Below, piece by piece: positions 44,536-53,379 of a stretch of DNA of 64,000 bases. Origin of the DNA: Adhaeribacter arboris (GTDB lineage Bacteria; Bacteroidota; Bacteroidia; Cytophagales; Hymenobacteraceae); assembly GCF_003023845.1 (NCBI RefSeq), contig NZ_PYFT01000001.1, positions 6,324,001-6,388,000 on the forward strand, read 5' to 3'. Positions within the stretch are counted from its first letter, which is position 1. Each line of letters starts with the position of its first letter. The translations under genes were made by a program, and so were the position numbers. The notes under the pieces are model-generated. The model was not told where the DNA came from. It searched no databases and saw only the letters and a list, made by a program, of their open reading frames with translations.

Positions 44536-45750
44536 TCAAGTTCCGATAACGGCATCCAAGGCATCATCGGTATGTTTTATCGTAAAGTTAGATTGATACC
44601 CTAACGTCGTTGTTATAGATGAATGGCGATATAACTTCTGCAAAATTTGAATGCTAATTTTATCTCCAGCAATCTGAGCAAAGGTGTGCCGCGCCAAGTG
44701 CATCGTCAGCTTCTTATCCGTCTGAATGGCTGATGCAACATGATTACGCAGGAATTTATCAATACGGCTTGTTGTGAAAGCAATTGTGCGCTGTAAGGCA
44801 AATTTGTCATTCAGATTGTCTAATTTCTTTAATTCAGGGAAGATAAAATCGTCCTTATGCCGCTTTTCATCTGCATACTGCGCCATTATTGCCAAGGCTC
44901 TTTCATGGGTTTTCAATGATCCTGCTTTAGTGTTCTTACCCATGCTGTAGTGTAGGCGGTCATTTTGGAAATCCGCCCATTTAAGCCGTAGAACGTCTGA
45001 AACGCGCATTCCAGCGAAGTAATAAGAAAACAGCCACATATTACGGGCATGGTTATGAAGTGGGTTATCTAGTTTAACTTCCTCCAGCCGTTTTAATTCA
45101 TCTGATGATAAGCCGATTTTCACCGTATCTGGAAACTTGATCTGAATTCTTTCTGAGCCGAAGGGGGAATTTTTACGCTCGACAATTTGCTCCCGGATAG
45201 CCTTACTAAATACAGAACGGATCGCTGCTAGGTGGTTGACAATTGTTCGTTCGCTTATCTGGTATTTTCCCCGCAGATACACCTTAAAGCGTTCCAGAAG
45301 GGCAACGGTTATATCTGAGAACGCCAAGTCTTGGTTACCAACAAATTCTCTAAAGTGCTTGATACGCGGCTTATCCGCCGTATACTGATTATATTTCCCG
45401 GAAGCTTTCAGGTTATCAAGATAAGCCTGCGCTTGGACAAAAAACGTCAATCCTTGGGCTGGCTTTACCCGTTGCTTGACAGCTTGGCTTGATACATTGG
45501 TTTTCAGTGTTTCAAGCTCAAGAGTTTTGTCATTGGCTTCCGCTAATTTTTTCAGTAGAAGATTATTAAAACGAGTAGCATTTGGATGAGATTTTTTAAC
45601 CCGCTGTTTTGCGTCATCCCAATCATCTTCATTTAAATGGTAGCCTAAATGGATAAAGGATGATTTTCTATCTTTGGTAATGCGCAGACAAAGCGGGAAT
45701 TTGCCTTCCTTATTCGGCTTCTTACGGAGAACTAATTTTACGGTGGACAT
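44536..45750 (-). CDS. Tyrosine recombinase of the tRNA-Phe element
   Basis: 404 aa from the ATG at 45750 (MSTVKLVLRKKPNKEGKFPLCLRITKD). An upstream in-frame ATG at 45777 would place the arm-type repeats inside the gene. The protein has a Bacteroidetes-type arm-binding domain, a SAM-like core-binding domain (residues about 95-200) and a catalytic domain with FAGMRVSDVLRLKW (Arg), HLARHTFAQI (HxxR), LYRHSSITTTLGYQ (His and Tyr). It lies 126 bp inside the right attachment site and is transcribed away from it, so it is the best candidate for the integrase that formed the 48-bp repeats. Confidence 0.92.
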   Translation of the reverse strand: MSTVKLVLRKKPNKEGKFPLCLRITKDRKSSFIHLGYHLNEDDWDDAKQRVKKSHPNATRFNNLLLKKLAEANDKTLELETLKTNVSSQAVKQRVKPAQGLTFFVQAQAYLDNLKASGKYNQYTADKPRIKHFREFVGNQDLAFSDITVALLERFKVYLRGKYQISERTIVNHLAAIRSVFSKAIREQIVERKNSPFGSERIQIKFPDTVKIGLSSDELKRLEEVKLDNPLHNHARNMWLFSYYFAGMRVSDVLRLKWADFQNDRLHYSMGKNTKAGSLKTHERALAIMAQYADEKRHKDDFIFPELKKLDNLNDKFALQRTIAFTTSRIDKFLRNHVASAIQTDKKLTMHLARHTFAQIAGDKISIQILQKLYRHSSITTTLGYQSNFTIKHTDDALDAVIGT

Positions 45751-45757
45751 AGAATTG

Positions 45758-45776
45758 GTACAACATTGGTACAACA
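45758..45776. repeat. Arm-type repeat pair, right end
   Basis: GTACAACAT (45758-45766) and GTACAACA (45769-45776) repeat with an 11-bp period, in the same orientation and with the same motif as at 6877-6896. They lie just upstream of the integrase start and fit integrase arm sites that may also regulate its promoter. Confidence 0.65.
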
Positions 45777-45875
45777 ATTTACGATTTTATTTGATATTTG
45801 TTGAATCCAAATAAATAAAAAATGCTGTTTTTCAGCACTTTAAAGGTGTATTGCACCATATAAAACCAATATCTT

Positions 45876-45923
45876 AAGGATTGAAAATCCTTGTGTCGTT
45901 GGTTCGGTTCCAATCATCACCAC
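45876..45923 (+). repeat. Right attachment site (attR), displaced tRNA-Phe 3' end
   Basis: Copy of the 3' half of tRNA-Phe with two mismatches relative to 6779-6826. The host terminator follows immediately, so this is probably the original tRNA end, pushed aside by integration. It has no 5' half and cannot make a tRNA. Confidence 0.93.
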
Positions 45924-45924
45924 G

Positions 45925-45956
45925 AAAAAGCCCCGGATTTTTCCGGGGCTTTTTTT
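45925..45956 (+). terminator. Original tRNA-Phe terminator beyond attR
   Basis: A 13-bp stem (45925-45937 with 45942-45954) with a TTTT loop and a T tail starts one base after the attR repeat, as expected for the pre-integration tRNA terminator. The remaining gap to 46196 is AT-rich with nothing else visible. Confidence 0.88.
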
Positions 45957-46196
45957 ATGCTTGCATGTTTTTATGAGAGAGTTAAAAATTATTCATAAAA
46001 CGCCGTCTAAAGAATTTATTTGCCTGACTTCTTCATTTTAAGCAAGTTGCGATCAATCAAACTCTACTTTTAATTTCAAAACAAGTCATATATTTTAAAA
46101 TACTTAAATCTCAGTAAAATTTAACTTTATATATGTATAATAATATATATTCTGGTTCTTAATTTGTATATGGTTTTCTATATATTTTAATTAGGA

Positions 46197-46493
46197 ATGC
46201 AGCACTCTTATTTTATAATTTTTAGCATAACAACTCTTATTGTTCTTGTTCCATTAATCACCTTTGTTAATATACGTATTTACATAAAAACAAAGCGACT
46301 ACTTAAATCTTTGCAAAAAGAGAGAGCTTTGCTATTGAAAAATATGGAAGAGATAGATTCTGTAGAGAAAAGATTAGCCATCATAAAAGAAGAAATTTCC
46401 TTAAATGAAGAAAGGTTAATCTCGCTCGAAAGAGGATTAGTGGGTATACCCCTTAAAGCGGCACTACTAATTTTTAAACCAAGCGATAACTAA
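46197..46493 (+). CDS. Small membrane protein with coiled coil
   Basis: 98 aa. One N-terminal TM helix (HSYFIIFSITTLIVLVPLITFVNI) is followed by a charged coiled coil (TKRLLKSLQKERALLLKNMEEIDSVEKRLAIIKEEISLNEERLISLERGL). No family recognised. It lies in host sequence just outside the element, upstream of the IS cluster, with an AT-rich promoter region. It may be a genuine small gene, but no context supports a function. Confidence 0.45.
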   Translation: MQHSYFIIFSITTLIVLVPLITFVNIRIYIKTKRLLKSLQKERALLLKNMEEIDSVEKRLAIIKEEISLNEERLISLERGLVGIPLKAALLIFKPSDN

Positions 46494-46599
46494 ATAATTG
46501 CTCTCCAGGTTGGATGAAGTAGTTATATTTAAATTATTGTAGACTTATGAGGTACAAATATTTTAAAGAAGAAATAAACTAAAGATAGTAGTTCAACAT

Positions 46600-46608
46600 T
46601 AATTTTAT
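46600..46608. repeat. Left target duplication of the ISAs1-family element
   Basis: TAATTTTAT, matching TAATTTTAG at 48956-48964 in 8 of 9 bases; the two copies directly flank the inverted repeats and fit the 8-10 bp duplications of this family. Confidence 0.65.
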
Positions 46609-47631
46609 ACAGGTTAAACGCACTTGAGGGAGCTAAATTGATCATTTATTATTTCTGTTTATAAAATATAGATGAATAAAGATATCAAAAATATATTTAG
46701 CAACTTAGTCGATTATCGCCGGGAGTGCGCGTTGAAATTACCTTTGTTGGAGGATATAATAGCTACCTATGGGGAACAGAAAAAGGAGTTTTTAAGTACT
46801 TTTTTGTTTTTGCCTCACGGCATTCCTTCGCACGACACCATTACGCAAGTGTTTCGCTATTTGTACATGGACCAGTTTTCGGTCTGTCTCTACTGCCATT
46901 CTAGCCAGCTACTAGATTTCTAGCAGGGAAACCAGTTCAGTATCGATGGCAAAGTACTCCGGGCGATGGCCAAGCGGGGCCAGAAAAAGAGTGGCATCTG
47001 CCTAGTTATCGCCTGGGCTTGTGAATAAAGCTTAGTACTGAGGCAGATCAAAACGGATGCTAAAAGCAACGAGAAGACAGTGATACCAGCCTTACTAGTA
47101 AGTCAAACGCTGGTCTGCATCGATGCGATTGCTAATAATTCACTAGTAGCGGAGCAGATTATAGATAAGGACGGGACTATTTGCAGTCCTTGAAAAAGAA
47201 CCAAAAGCAGGTCTATGAGCAAGTAGCTGATTCTATGAAAGCCCGTACCAGCTTATTATGTTCCGACACGAATCTAACTTTTGGTAATGGGCGCATTGAA
47301 ACCGTACCTGCTATGTGCTTCAGGAATTGACTTTATTAGAGGAATTACAAGCTTGGAAAGGCATCCAGTCCGCAGTAATGATTCATGCTAAGCGAGAGTT
47401 TGCCTATATAATACAAGAAGAATATCGTTTTTACCTAAGCAGTAAAAAAGAGACACCCGCCTATTTTAATGCGCACGTCAGAGCACATTGGCGTATTACA
47501 CAGGCATCTGGATGTAAGACTTTGAGGAAGACAATAGTAGGACCAGAACGGGTAATAGCGCCAAAAACCATAACACCTTGCGCAAAATAGCTCTACAACT
47601 TCTACTGTCGGCTTCCCGTTTTTTGAACTGG

Positions 47632-48459
47632 TTAAAAGTATAAACTTTGTTTAAATTGATAATAGTTGTTCCAGTTGTTTTTTTGAGCAAACCTAATTGG
47701 AGTGAGTCCACCTAAAGCATCATGCGGTCTTTTATAGTTGTAGTCCTCTAACCAATGAGAAGTAATTTCCCTCACTTCGTTTAGGCTTTCAAATAAATAA
47801 GCATCCAGTATATTTCGGCGGAAGGTACCATTAAAGCGTTCTACAAAGGCGTTTTGGGTGGGCTTGCCGGGTTGAATGAAGATAAACTCTATTCCTTGCA
47901 TTTGGCTCCATTCGGCCATGAGCGTGGCTACGAACTCGGGCCCATTCTCCATCCGGATGCATTTTGGTTTTTCCCTTCGTTTTATTAAATGGTTGAGTAG
48001 CCAAACTACCCGGTTGCTCTTCAAGGAGAAATCCACTTCAATGTGCAGCGCTTCCCGATTATAATCATCCAGTACGTGGAAGGAGCGAAACTTTCTCCCG
48101 TTCATTAGCGCGTCACTCATAAAATCAATCGACCAGGTATGATTTAGTTGCTCGGGTACCTGTAATGGCTGCTGGATGCGGGCCGGTAGACGTTTTTTCG
48201 CTTTGCGCCGTAGGTTTAAACCCAGAGCGGTGTAGATGCGGTGAACCCGTTTATGATTCCACGGCTGTCCTTCTTGGCGCAACCGGCCAAAAGCTTTCCA
48301 GAATCCTTCTCGGGGGTGCTGCTCGGCTTTTTCCCGTAAAGCCCGCTCTACCGGCTGGTCCTCTTTATGTGACTGATAGTAGTAAACCGACTTGCTTAAA
48401 CTTAATACCCGGCACGCCCTGCTAATACCGGTTTGAGGCAACTTAAATACCTCCTGCAC
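47632..48459 (-). CDS. IS3-family transposase OrfB (DDE integrase core)
   Basis: 275 aa as drawn from the GTG at 48459, but normally made by frameshift from OrfA. An HTH_21-like N-terminus ([32 protein letters not shown]) leads into the rve integrase core: SIDFMSD (first Asp), IRMENGPEF where the family usually has D-N-G, and [11 protein letters not shown] (Glu). The second catalytic Asp therefore reads Glu (codon GAG), which may reduce or abolish activity. The frame is open above the GTG back to the slippery A6G at 48489-48495, supporting programmed -1 frameshifting. Confidence 0.88.
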   Translation of the reverse strand: MQEVFKLPQTGISRACRVLSLSKSVYYYQSHKEDQPVERALREKAEQHPREGFWKAFGRLRQEGQPWNHKRVHRIYTALGLNLRRKAKKRLPARIQQPLQVPEQLNHTWSIDFMSDALMNGRKFRSFHVLDDYNREALHIEVDFSLKSNRVVWLLNHLIKRREKPKCIRMENGPEFVATLMAEWSQMQGIEFIFIQPGKPTQNAFVERFNGTFRRNILDAYLFESLNEVREITSHWLEDYNYKRPHDALGGLTPIRFAQKNNWNNYYQFKQSLYF

Positions 48460-48775
48460 GATCTGCCGCTTCTGGCAGGGCTTTAGAGCTTTTTTCAGAC
48501 CCGCAGACGTGCCTCAGCATCGGGTCCATCTCTTTTGCCAGCTTTAAATCCAAAGCCAGTTCGGCATACATGGCTTTTAGACGACGATTCTCTTCTTCTA
48601 AGTCTTTGAGCCGCTTCAGCTCGGTCGCATCCATACCGTTGTAGCGTTGCCGCCATTTGTAAAAAGCCGCCTGGCTCACGCCATGCTCCCGGCTAATATC
48701 AGCGGCACTTTTGCCTTCCTCAAACTCCTTGAGGATTTTGGCAATTTGTTGGGGAGTGAAGGTTTTCCTTTTCAT
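48443..48775 (-). CDS. IS3-family OrfA (HTH_Tnp_1)
   Basis: 110 aa. The N-terminus [46 protein letters not shown] is the HTH_Tnp_1 domain, followed by a leucine-zipper-like coiled coil ([31 protein letters not shown]). It overlaps OrfB by 17 bp. A slippery AAAAAAG sits at 48489-48495 on the minus strand; a -1 shift there joins OrfA to the [12 protein letters not shown] frame of OrfB and gives the full transposase. Confidence 0.88.
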   Translation of the reverse strand: MKRKTFTPQQIAKILKEFEEGKSAADISREHGVSQAAFYKWRQRYNGMDATELKRLKDLEEENRRLKAMYAELALDLKLAKEMDPMLRHVCGSEKSSKALPEAADRAGGI

Positions 48776-49008
48776 AAATACTGTTCTAAGTTAAGATATT
48801 TTCTCTTCCGAAACAGTTCTATTTGCGGGGAAGCTGACACGACAGCAGATGCCAGACAAACACAGCATCAAAGAACGACGAAAAAAGGCGGGCTGAACCG
48901 GGGCCTACTTACTCCAAATTCTTAATAAGGAACTTAGCAAGTGCGTTTAACCTGTTAATTTTAGAGTATATCCTAATTTCCTATTTAAGTATTAAACTTC
49001 TTTATGAG

Positions 49009-50229
49009 TTAACCTCTTTTTGCTTTTTCCCAAAGCACAGATTGTGATCCTTTTAAAAATCGGGCAAATCCCAAGTAAACGGCATAATTCATAACTAGAA
49101 AGTAATAAGGCACAAAGAAAGCTTTTACTTTCAACTGGCGGGTTTCACATATACGACCTATCATAGCCGCCGTATAAAAGAATATTTGCAAAGCTAATCC
49201 TAATTGGAAAAATACCGTGTTGCTTGAAAGGGCTAGACTAATATTGCTAACCAAGAGTAAAAGTAAAGCAAGCGGAGCCAGGGTCCATCTCAAAACCCGG
49301 TGAGAAATGTACTGGAAACTCAATAACCCATATTTAGGTACATTTAAAAGAGAACTTAGTCGTACAACCGCTTGAATGCCGCCCGCCGCAATTCGTATTT
49401 TTCTTTTTAGTTCTTCACCTACTGAGGCCGATGGCCCTTCTAATGCATAAGCTTCGGGCTCGTAACGTACTTGGTAACCTTTCTGAGCTATTCGTAGTGT
49501 CATGTAAAAATCTTCAATAAGCGTATCGTGCGGCACTGGCTCAAAAAGTTTTCTTCGGATTGAAAATAATTCACCGGCAGCTCCCACCACCGTATAAAGC
49601 TCGGAATCCCATTTTTTTAAAGCAGATTCGTATTTCCAGTACATGCCCTCACCGGCACCATGGGCTGCATCTTTCTCCTTCGCTACTATTCTTTTTTCGC
49701 CGGCAACTGCTCCTACTTTTTCATTCTGGTAATGTCTAACCAATTTTAATATTGCTTCTGTATTGAGCATGGTATTAGCATCGGTAAATACAATAATGTC
49801 GGTAGTAACAAAAGGTATTGCCCTTTCTACGGCAGCAATTTTCCCTTTTCTTTCGGGTTGATGTAGTAAAGTAACATTTGGGTATCTTTTTACTAAATCG
49901 GGTGTCTGGTCAAAGGAGCCATCTGTTACTACTAACAGCTTAAGCTTTTCTGGTGGGTATTGTAAGGAAAAGGTATTGTTAATTTTTTCAGTTATATAAT
50001 CTTCTTCGTTATAAGCGGCTACTACCACGGTTACTTCTGGCAGCATTTCTTCTGAGTCCGAAAATTTAGGGGCAGCTGGTTTAAATGCTCTTTTGGCTTT
50101 AACTAAACCAAACAGAACTAAACCATATCCTAAATAAGAATAAAATAAAATACCTAAACTTAGCCAAAAGCAAGCAATGAAAAAGGTTAGCATGAACTTA
50201 GAAAAATTAAATCTTTTTGTTATATTCAA
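49009..50229 (-). CDS. Membrane-bound GT2 glycosyltransferase (cellulose synthase-like)
   Basis: 406 aa. One N-terminal TM helix (ACFWLSLGILFYSYLGYGLVLFGLV), then a GT-A domain: VTVVVAAYNEEDYI, VVTDGSFDQT, VFTDANTML (DxD-like), IEDFYMTLRIA (base Asp) and KRKIRIAAGGIQA, and three C-terminal TM helices (LAPLALLLLLVSNISLAL etc.). Processive or membrane GT2 enzymes of this type polymerise or initiate exopolysaccharides at the inner membrane. It is the last gene of the minus-strand polysaccharide locus, separated from the flippase by an 820-bp gap. Confidence 0.85.
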   Translation of the reverse strand: MNITKRFNFSKFMLTFFIACFWLSLGILFYSYLGYGLVLFGLVKAKRAFKPAAPKFSDSEEMLPEVTVVVAAYNEEDYITEKINNTFSLQYPPEKLKLLVVTDGSFDQTPDLVKRYPNVTLLHQPERKGKIAAVERAIPFVTTDIIVFTDANTMLNTEAILKLVRHYQNEKVGAVAGEKRIVAKEKDAAHGAGEGMYWKYESALKKWDSELYTVVGAAGELFSIRRKLFEPVPHDTLIEDFYMTLRIAQKGYQVRYEPEAYALEGPSASVGEELKRKIRIAAGGIQAVVRLSSLLNVPKYGLLSFQYISHRVLRWTLAPLALLLLLVSNISLALSSNTVFFQLGLALQIFFYTAAMIGRICETRQLKVKAFFVPYYFLVMNYAVYLGFARFLKGSQSVLWEKAKRG

Positions 50230-51050
50230 CTAAAGATAGAAGTAGAAAATTTATCAATTTTAATATTAAACAATATGACTTATTTTATTTAAAAAAGTTA
50301 TATGATAATCCTGTAAGATTACAAAAAAACTATTCCTATTAATTAAGACAAAAAGGTTTTAAGAAAAAATAATTGACCTTTAAAATAATGATTCAAGTCG
50401 TAAATTTTAGTTTAAGGCACGTAGGATTAAAATTGCTTTTCCAAACATTTAAATACTATGCTATTTTGTTAATGTCATATTAAATTAATTATAATACATT
50501 TGTTTAATCCATTAATTTTAGTATTTTAACAATACCTACTTTAGATGTTTATTGATGTTGTCTTTATTTTAAGCACCGGGCGGTTTTCGAAAACAATACA
50601 ATTAATTACTTAGAATATTTACTAGTGTAACTACTCTAAGCGCCGGTTAATTTTAATTTGCTTCCAGTGCCTAAATCATGAAAATATTTTTTCACCTTTT
50701 TACTATTGCCAACCAGTTTTTAAGTTTTGCTCAATCAGCGGAAAGAATAAGATTTACATCTATTATTTACGCTGAAGAAACCAGTCAGGACTATTCGCCT
50801 TGATTAAAGGATCATTTGCAACATTTAATATCAAATAGTTGGTTGCTGATTAACTTAAAATACTTGGAGGTCACGCTTAAACTTGAAAAAAGAAGTAAAA
50901 TCAAAAGATTATCTTTTTATGACCACGAAGGTGTGTTTACCACTAATCTTGCCGAAGTCTATGCGCTCAATTACCTACATAAGATATTTTTAGGCTTATT
51001 TAAAGGAGAAGCTTACTTTAAGTAAATTTAAATGCTGTAGGAGGTTAAGC
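50230..51050. other. 820-bp AT-rich gap with possible gene remnants
   Basis: No convincing gene. On the plus strand a 41-codon frame (50678-50803) has a signal-peptide-like start MKIFFHLFTIANQFLSFAQS, and a 69-codon frame (50816-51025) reads KRLSFYDHEGVFTTNLAEVYALNYLHKI. They may be pieces of one decayed exported-protein gene, or chance frames. The rest holds AT-rich text with no repeat. Confidence 0.3.
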
Positions 51051-52403
51051 TTAATGATTCTGAAGTGTTTCTTGTTTTTTGGAAATAGATAACTTAATTA
51101 AGGCTTTTAGCTCATTCAATCCTATATAGTAAGCTTCCCAGAAATTAAAACGCATGTAATGCTTTTGCATGGCATTATAGCCTATTATTACGGCAAAGAG
51201 GGTAGGAAATAAAGTGGAAATGGTAATGCCATATACGTTACCAAAGATTAAAATTCCTACATAGTCTGCCACCAGATTAATTACCAACATTATCAATACT
51301 TTTCTAAAATTTATATCAGGCTTGTTTATCACGTCAAGACCTATAGCAAAGAATCTATCGGCTGGGAAAAGTAATGCAAAGGTCATAAATAAACGAAAAA
51401 CATTGCTTGCTTCTGTTCCAACGTATTTTCCGCCACCAATTAAACTTATAGCTAAATCAGAAAAAGCGAAAGCTCCTAATAATACCGGAATCAGAGGTAG
51501 AGTAATCATGCCAATATACTTTTGCATAGTATAAATCACTTCTGTTTTTTCGCCCCGGTTATACGCTGACGACATAGATGGCATAGCTGTAGCAATAAAG
51601 CTGCGTAAAGGAATTTCCACAATTTCCATTAACCGCTGGCCTAGACTATAAATTGCCAGAGCGGCTGGACCCAGCATAAAGTTAATTATAAAAGTGTCGG
51701 TGATTCTAAACAAACTAGCACTGATAAAAGTACCCACCGTGAACTTGCCGAAGTGAACGATTTCTTTAACACAGGCAGTACTACTTTTATGAAAGAACTG
51801 AATTTTGGTCCAACCAGCAAACAGGGCTATTAAACTGGCAGATAGAATGGCTAATAAATTAGCATAAGCTATGTTTTGCAACGTTGCTTGATTTATTAAA
51901 AACAAAACCAACAAGAAAAACAAAAACAAACCATTATTAGAAACCCGCAGGTAAAGGAGCCGGTCGAAGCGTAATTCGCCTTGTGCAATACATATAGCTA
52001 CTAAGCTGGGCAGACTAAATAGTAAATTTATGGTTAGGTATTTAATAAAAAGTACAATGGCCTTATCTTGAACATAACTAATAACTAAAAGCATTGGGAT
52101 ATTCAACAAAATAAAGAAGCCGGAGATAGAAACTGCTAAAAACCAGGTGGAGCCAATTACTTCTTCGGCCCGAGCTTTAGTTGCACCGGCATAGAACTTT
52201 ATAAAGGCAGTATTTAAAATTCCGTGCCGGAAAGTATCGATAAATAAAGTTGCTGTTTGGTAGAATATCCAAATTCCATTATCCGCAATGGGCAAAGACC
52301 GATAGAGCAAGGCTACCGTAACCATGTTTATCACGGACATACTTCCATTACCCAGTAACGATAAGAAATGCATATTACCGAGTTTTTTCAGGAGACCTTG
52401 CAT
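51051..52403 (-). CDS. Wzx-like polysaccharide flippase
   Basis: 450 aa with about 12-14 hydrophobic helices and no soluble domain, matching the MATE/MOP flippase superfamily (polysaccharide_synt-like). N-terminus LGNGSMSVINMVTVALLYRSLPIADNGIWIFYQT is typical. It would flip lipid-linked repeat units across the inner membrane for polymerisation by the Wzy-like protein (60770-62194). It is followed by the GT2 gene after an 820-bp gap. Confidence 0.85.
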   Translation of the reverse strand: MQGLLKKLGNMHFLSLLGNGSMSVINMVTVALLYRSLPIADNGIWIFYQTATLFIDTFRHGILNTAFIKFYAGATKARAEEVIGSTWFLAVSISGFFILLNIPMLLVISYVQDKAIVLFIKYLTINLLFSLPSLVAICIAQGELRFDRLLYLRVSNNGLFLFFLLVLFLINQATLQNIAYANLLAILSASLIALFAGWTKIQFFHKSSTACVKEIVHFGKFTVGTFISASLFRITDTFIINFMLGPAALAIYSLGQRLMEIVEIPLRSFIATAMPSMSSAYNRGEKTEVIYTMQKYIGMITLPLIPVLLGAFAFSDLAISLIGGGKYVGTEASNVFRLFMTFALLFPADRFFAIGLDVINKPDINFRKVLIMLVINLVADYVGILIFGNVYGITISTLFPTLFAVIIGYNAMQKHYMRFNFWEAYYIGLNELKALIKLSISKKQETLQNH

Positions 52404-52550
52404 AAAAATTATTTATTTGGAAGTATAGTTCGTGGACAGGAAATCTAATTTACTCTGGCCAAAACTTATTTAAGTGAATGTGTGTTTTTAGGCCTTTAGT
52501 TTAATTTAAAAGATGTTCGCGGCTGGTTTTAGCGTAATAGAGCACCCTGT

Positions 52551-53339
52551 TTAGGCATACCGGGAAAAATGAAAATCCACGTTAAATTTGAGGTGCCGGT
52601 AAAAATGTCTTGCAACAGTAACCAATGGTTGTTCGCTCTCTCGCCAATAATTTCTTTTCATGGTACTAGGTTCGGCTGATGAGTTTTGCTGGTCAAATAA
52701 ACTTTGAAAATTGTCGTAGAACAAACCTTGACCTTTTTTCTGGATAAAAGACATCATCATTCGGTATTCGGTTACATCGCCTTTCAGACCTTCAGGATAA
52801 CGGCCAAACTTTTCCAGAAAATTGCTGCGGCGTAGATGGGGATGGTCGCTGTAATAATAAAATTTCTGATAACCCCAGTACCAAGGCCAAGGACTGAAAA
52901 GCATTTCAGAAAACCCATTCTTGTACGGTTTCAGAAAAGGATATTTAAAATAAGCGTAAAAGCGAACCATATCCAGTTCTTTTTTTTCTGCCATAAAGCT
53001 TAAAGCATTTTGGAGAGAACGATTAAAAATGGGCTTAGGCACGAAATCTTCTTGTATGTACAAGGTATAAGGAGTGTTAACGGCATCTTGCCCCTTATTA
53101 ATGTTATGGCCTAACCCTTGGTTTTTTTCAGTAGTGATAAGCCGGAAAGGAAGAATAGCTTGTAAATCTTTTAGCTTGGTTAAATGTTCAATCTTACTGC
53201 CATCATCGGAAACAACAATGTCCTGAAAAGAACAGTTTTGTTCTTTAAAGGTGCGCAGTAATCTCTCGAGAGAGTGGCTCCGGTTATAATGAGTAATCAG
53301 TAAAGTAATTCCTTCAAAAAAATAAGTTGTAGGTGCCAT
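52551..53339 (-). CDS. GT2-type glycosyltransferase, tandem paralogue B
   Basis: 262 aa from ATG at 53339 (MAPTTYFFEG), chosen because the paralogue upstream starts the same way; an ATG at 53354 is possible. GT-A motifs: ITLLITHYNRSHSL, IVVSDDGSK, NQGLGHNINKG and LYIQEDFVPK (DxD-like ED). A distal part has conserved YYYSDHPHLRRSNF and GDVTEYRMM. It is clearly a duplicate of the neighbouring gene 53380-54183. Adds a sugar to the growing repeat unit. Confidence 0.82.
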   Translation of the reverse strand: MAPTTYFFEGITLLITHYNRSHSLERLLRTFKEQNCSFQDIVVSDDGSKIEHLTKLKDLQAILPFRLITTEKNQGLGHNINKGQDAVNTPYTLYIQEDFVPKPIFNRSLQNALSFMAEKKELDMVRFYAYFKYPFLKPYKNGFSEMLFSPWPWYWGYQKFYYYSDHPHLRRSNFLEKFGRYPEGLKGDVTEYRMMMSFIQKKGQGLFYDNFQSLFDQQNSSAEPSTMKRNYWRESEQPLVTVARHFYRHLKFNVDFHFSRYA

Positions 53340-53379
53340 ACTGGACAAATTCAATTAATTGTGGTAGAAGGATGAGGAA

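Larger units (their letters stand above)
6827..45923. mobile_element. Integrative mobilizable element in tRNA-Phe (~39 kb)
   Basis: The element is bounded by the 48-bp direct repeats at 6779-6826 and 45876-45923. It contains a tyrosine recombinase next to the right end (44536-45750), arm-like repeats at both ends, an excisionase-like HTH protein near the left end (7147-7416), a T4 coupling ATPase, a MobF relaxase, an ArdC-like protein, a primase-like protein, a metal-resistance locus and a cluster of defence-like genes. No VirB4, VirB6 or Tra channel genes are visible, so it is best called mobilizable rather than self-conjugative. The tRNA stays intact because the element supplies its 3' end. 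Confidence 0.9.
47624..48821 (-). mobile_element. IS3-family insertion sequence nested in ISAs1
   Basis: About 1.2 kb. Short inverted ends TGAACTG (47624-47630) and CAGTTCTA (48814-48821) flank orfA and orfB, with TTT on both sides as a possible 3-bp target duplication. The ISAs1 C-terminus resumes after the right end, which fixes the boundaries to within a few bases. Confidence 0.8.
46672..48950 (+). pseudogene. ISAs1-family transposase, broken
   Basis: The N-terminal fragment (46672-46923) has the ISAs1 signature FLPHGIPSHDTITQVFRYL but then meets a stop. Reading on, QFSIDGKVLRAMAKRGQKKSGICLVIAWAC follows before another stop, and later frames give AKNHNTLRKIALQLLLSASR up to the IS3 insertion. 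Beyond the IS3 the typical C-terminus DKHSIKERRKKAG(stop)TGAYLLQIL is present with an internal TGA where the family has Trp. At least three stops or frameshifts plus the IS3 insertion make it inactive. Confidence 0.88.
46609..48955 (+). mobile_element. Degenerate ISAs1-family insertion sequence, interrupted by an IS3
   Basis: Perfect 18-bp terminal inverted repeats lie at 46609-46626 and 48938-48955, flanked by a 9-bp near-identical duplication. Between them are fragments of an ISAs1-type transposase, split by an IS3-family element (47624-48821). Without the IS3 the element would be about 1.15 kb, close to the usual ISAs1 size. Confidence 0.88.
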
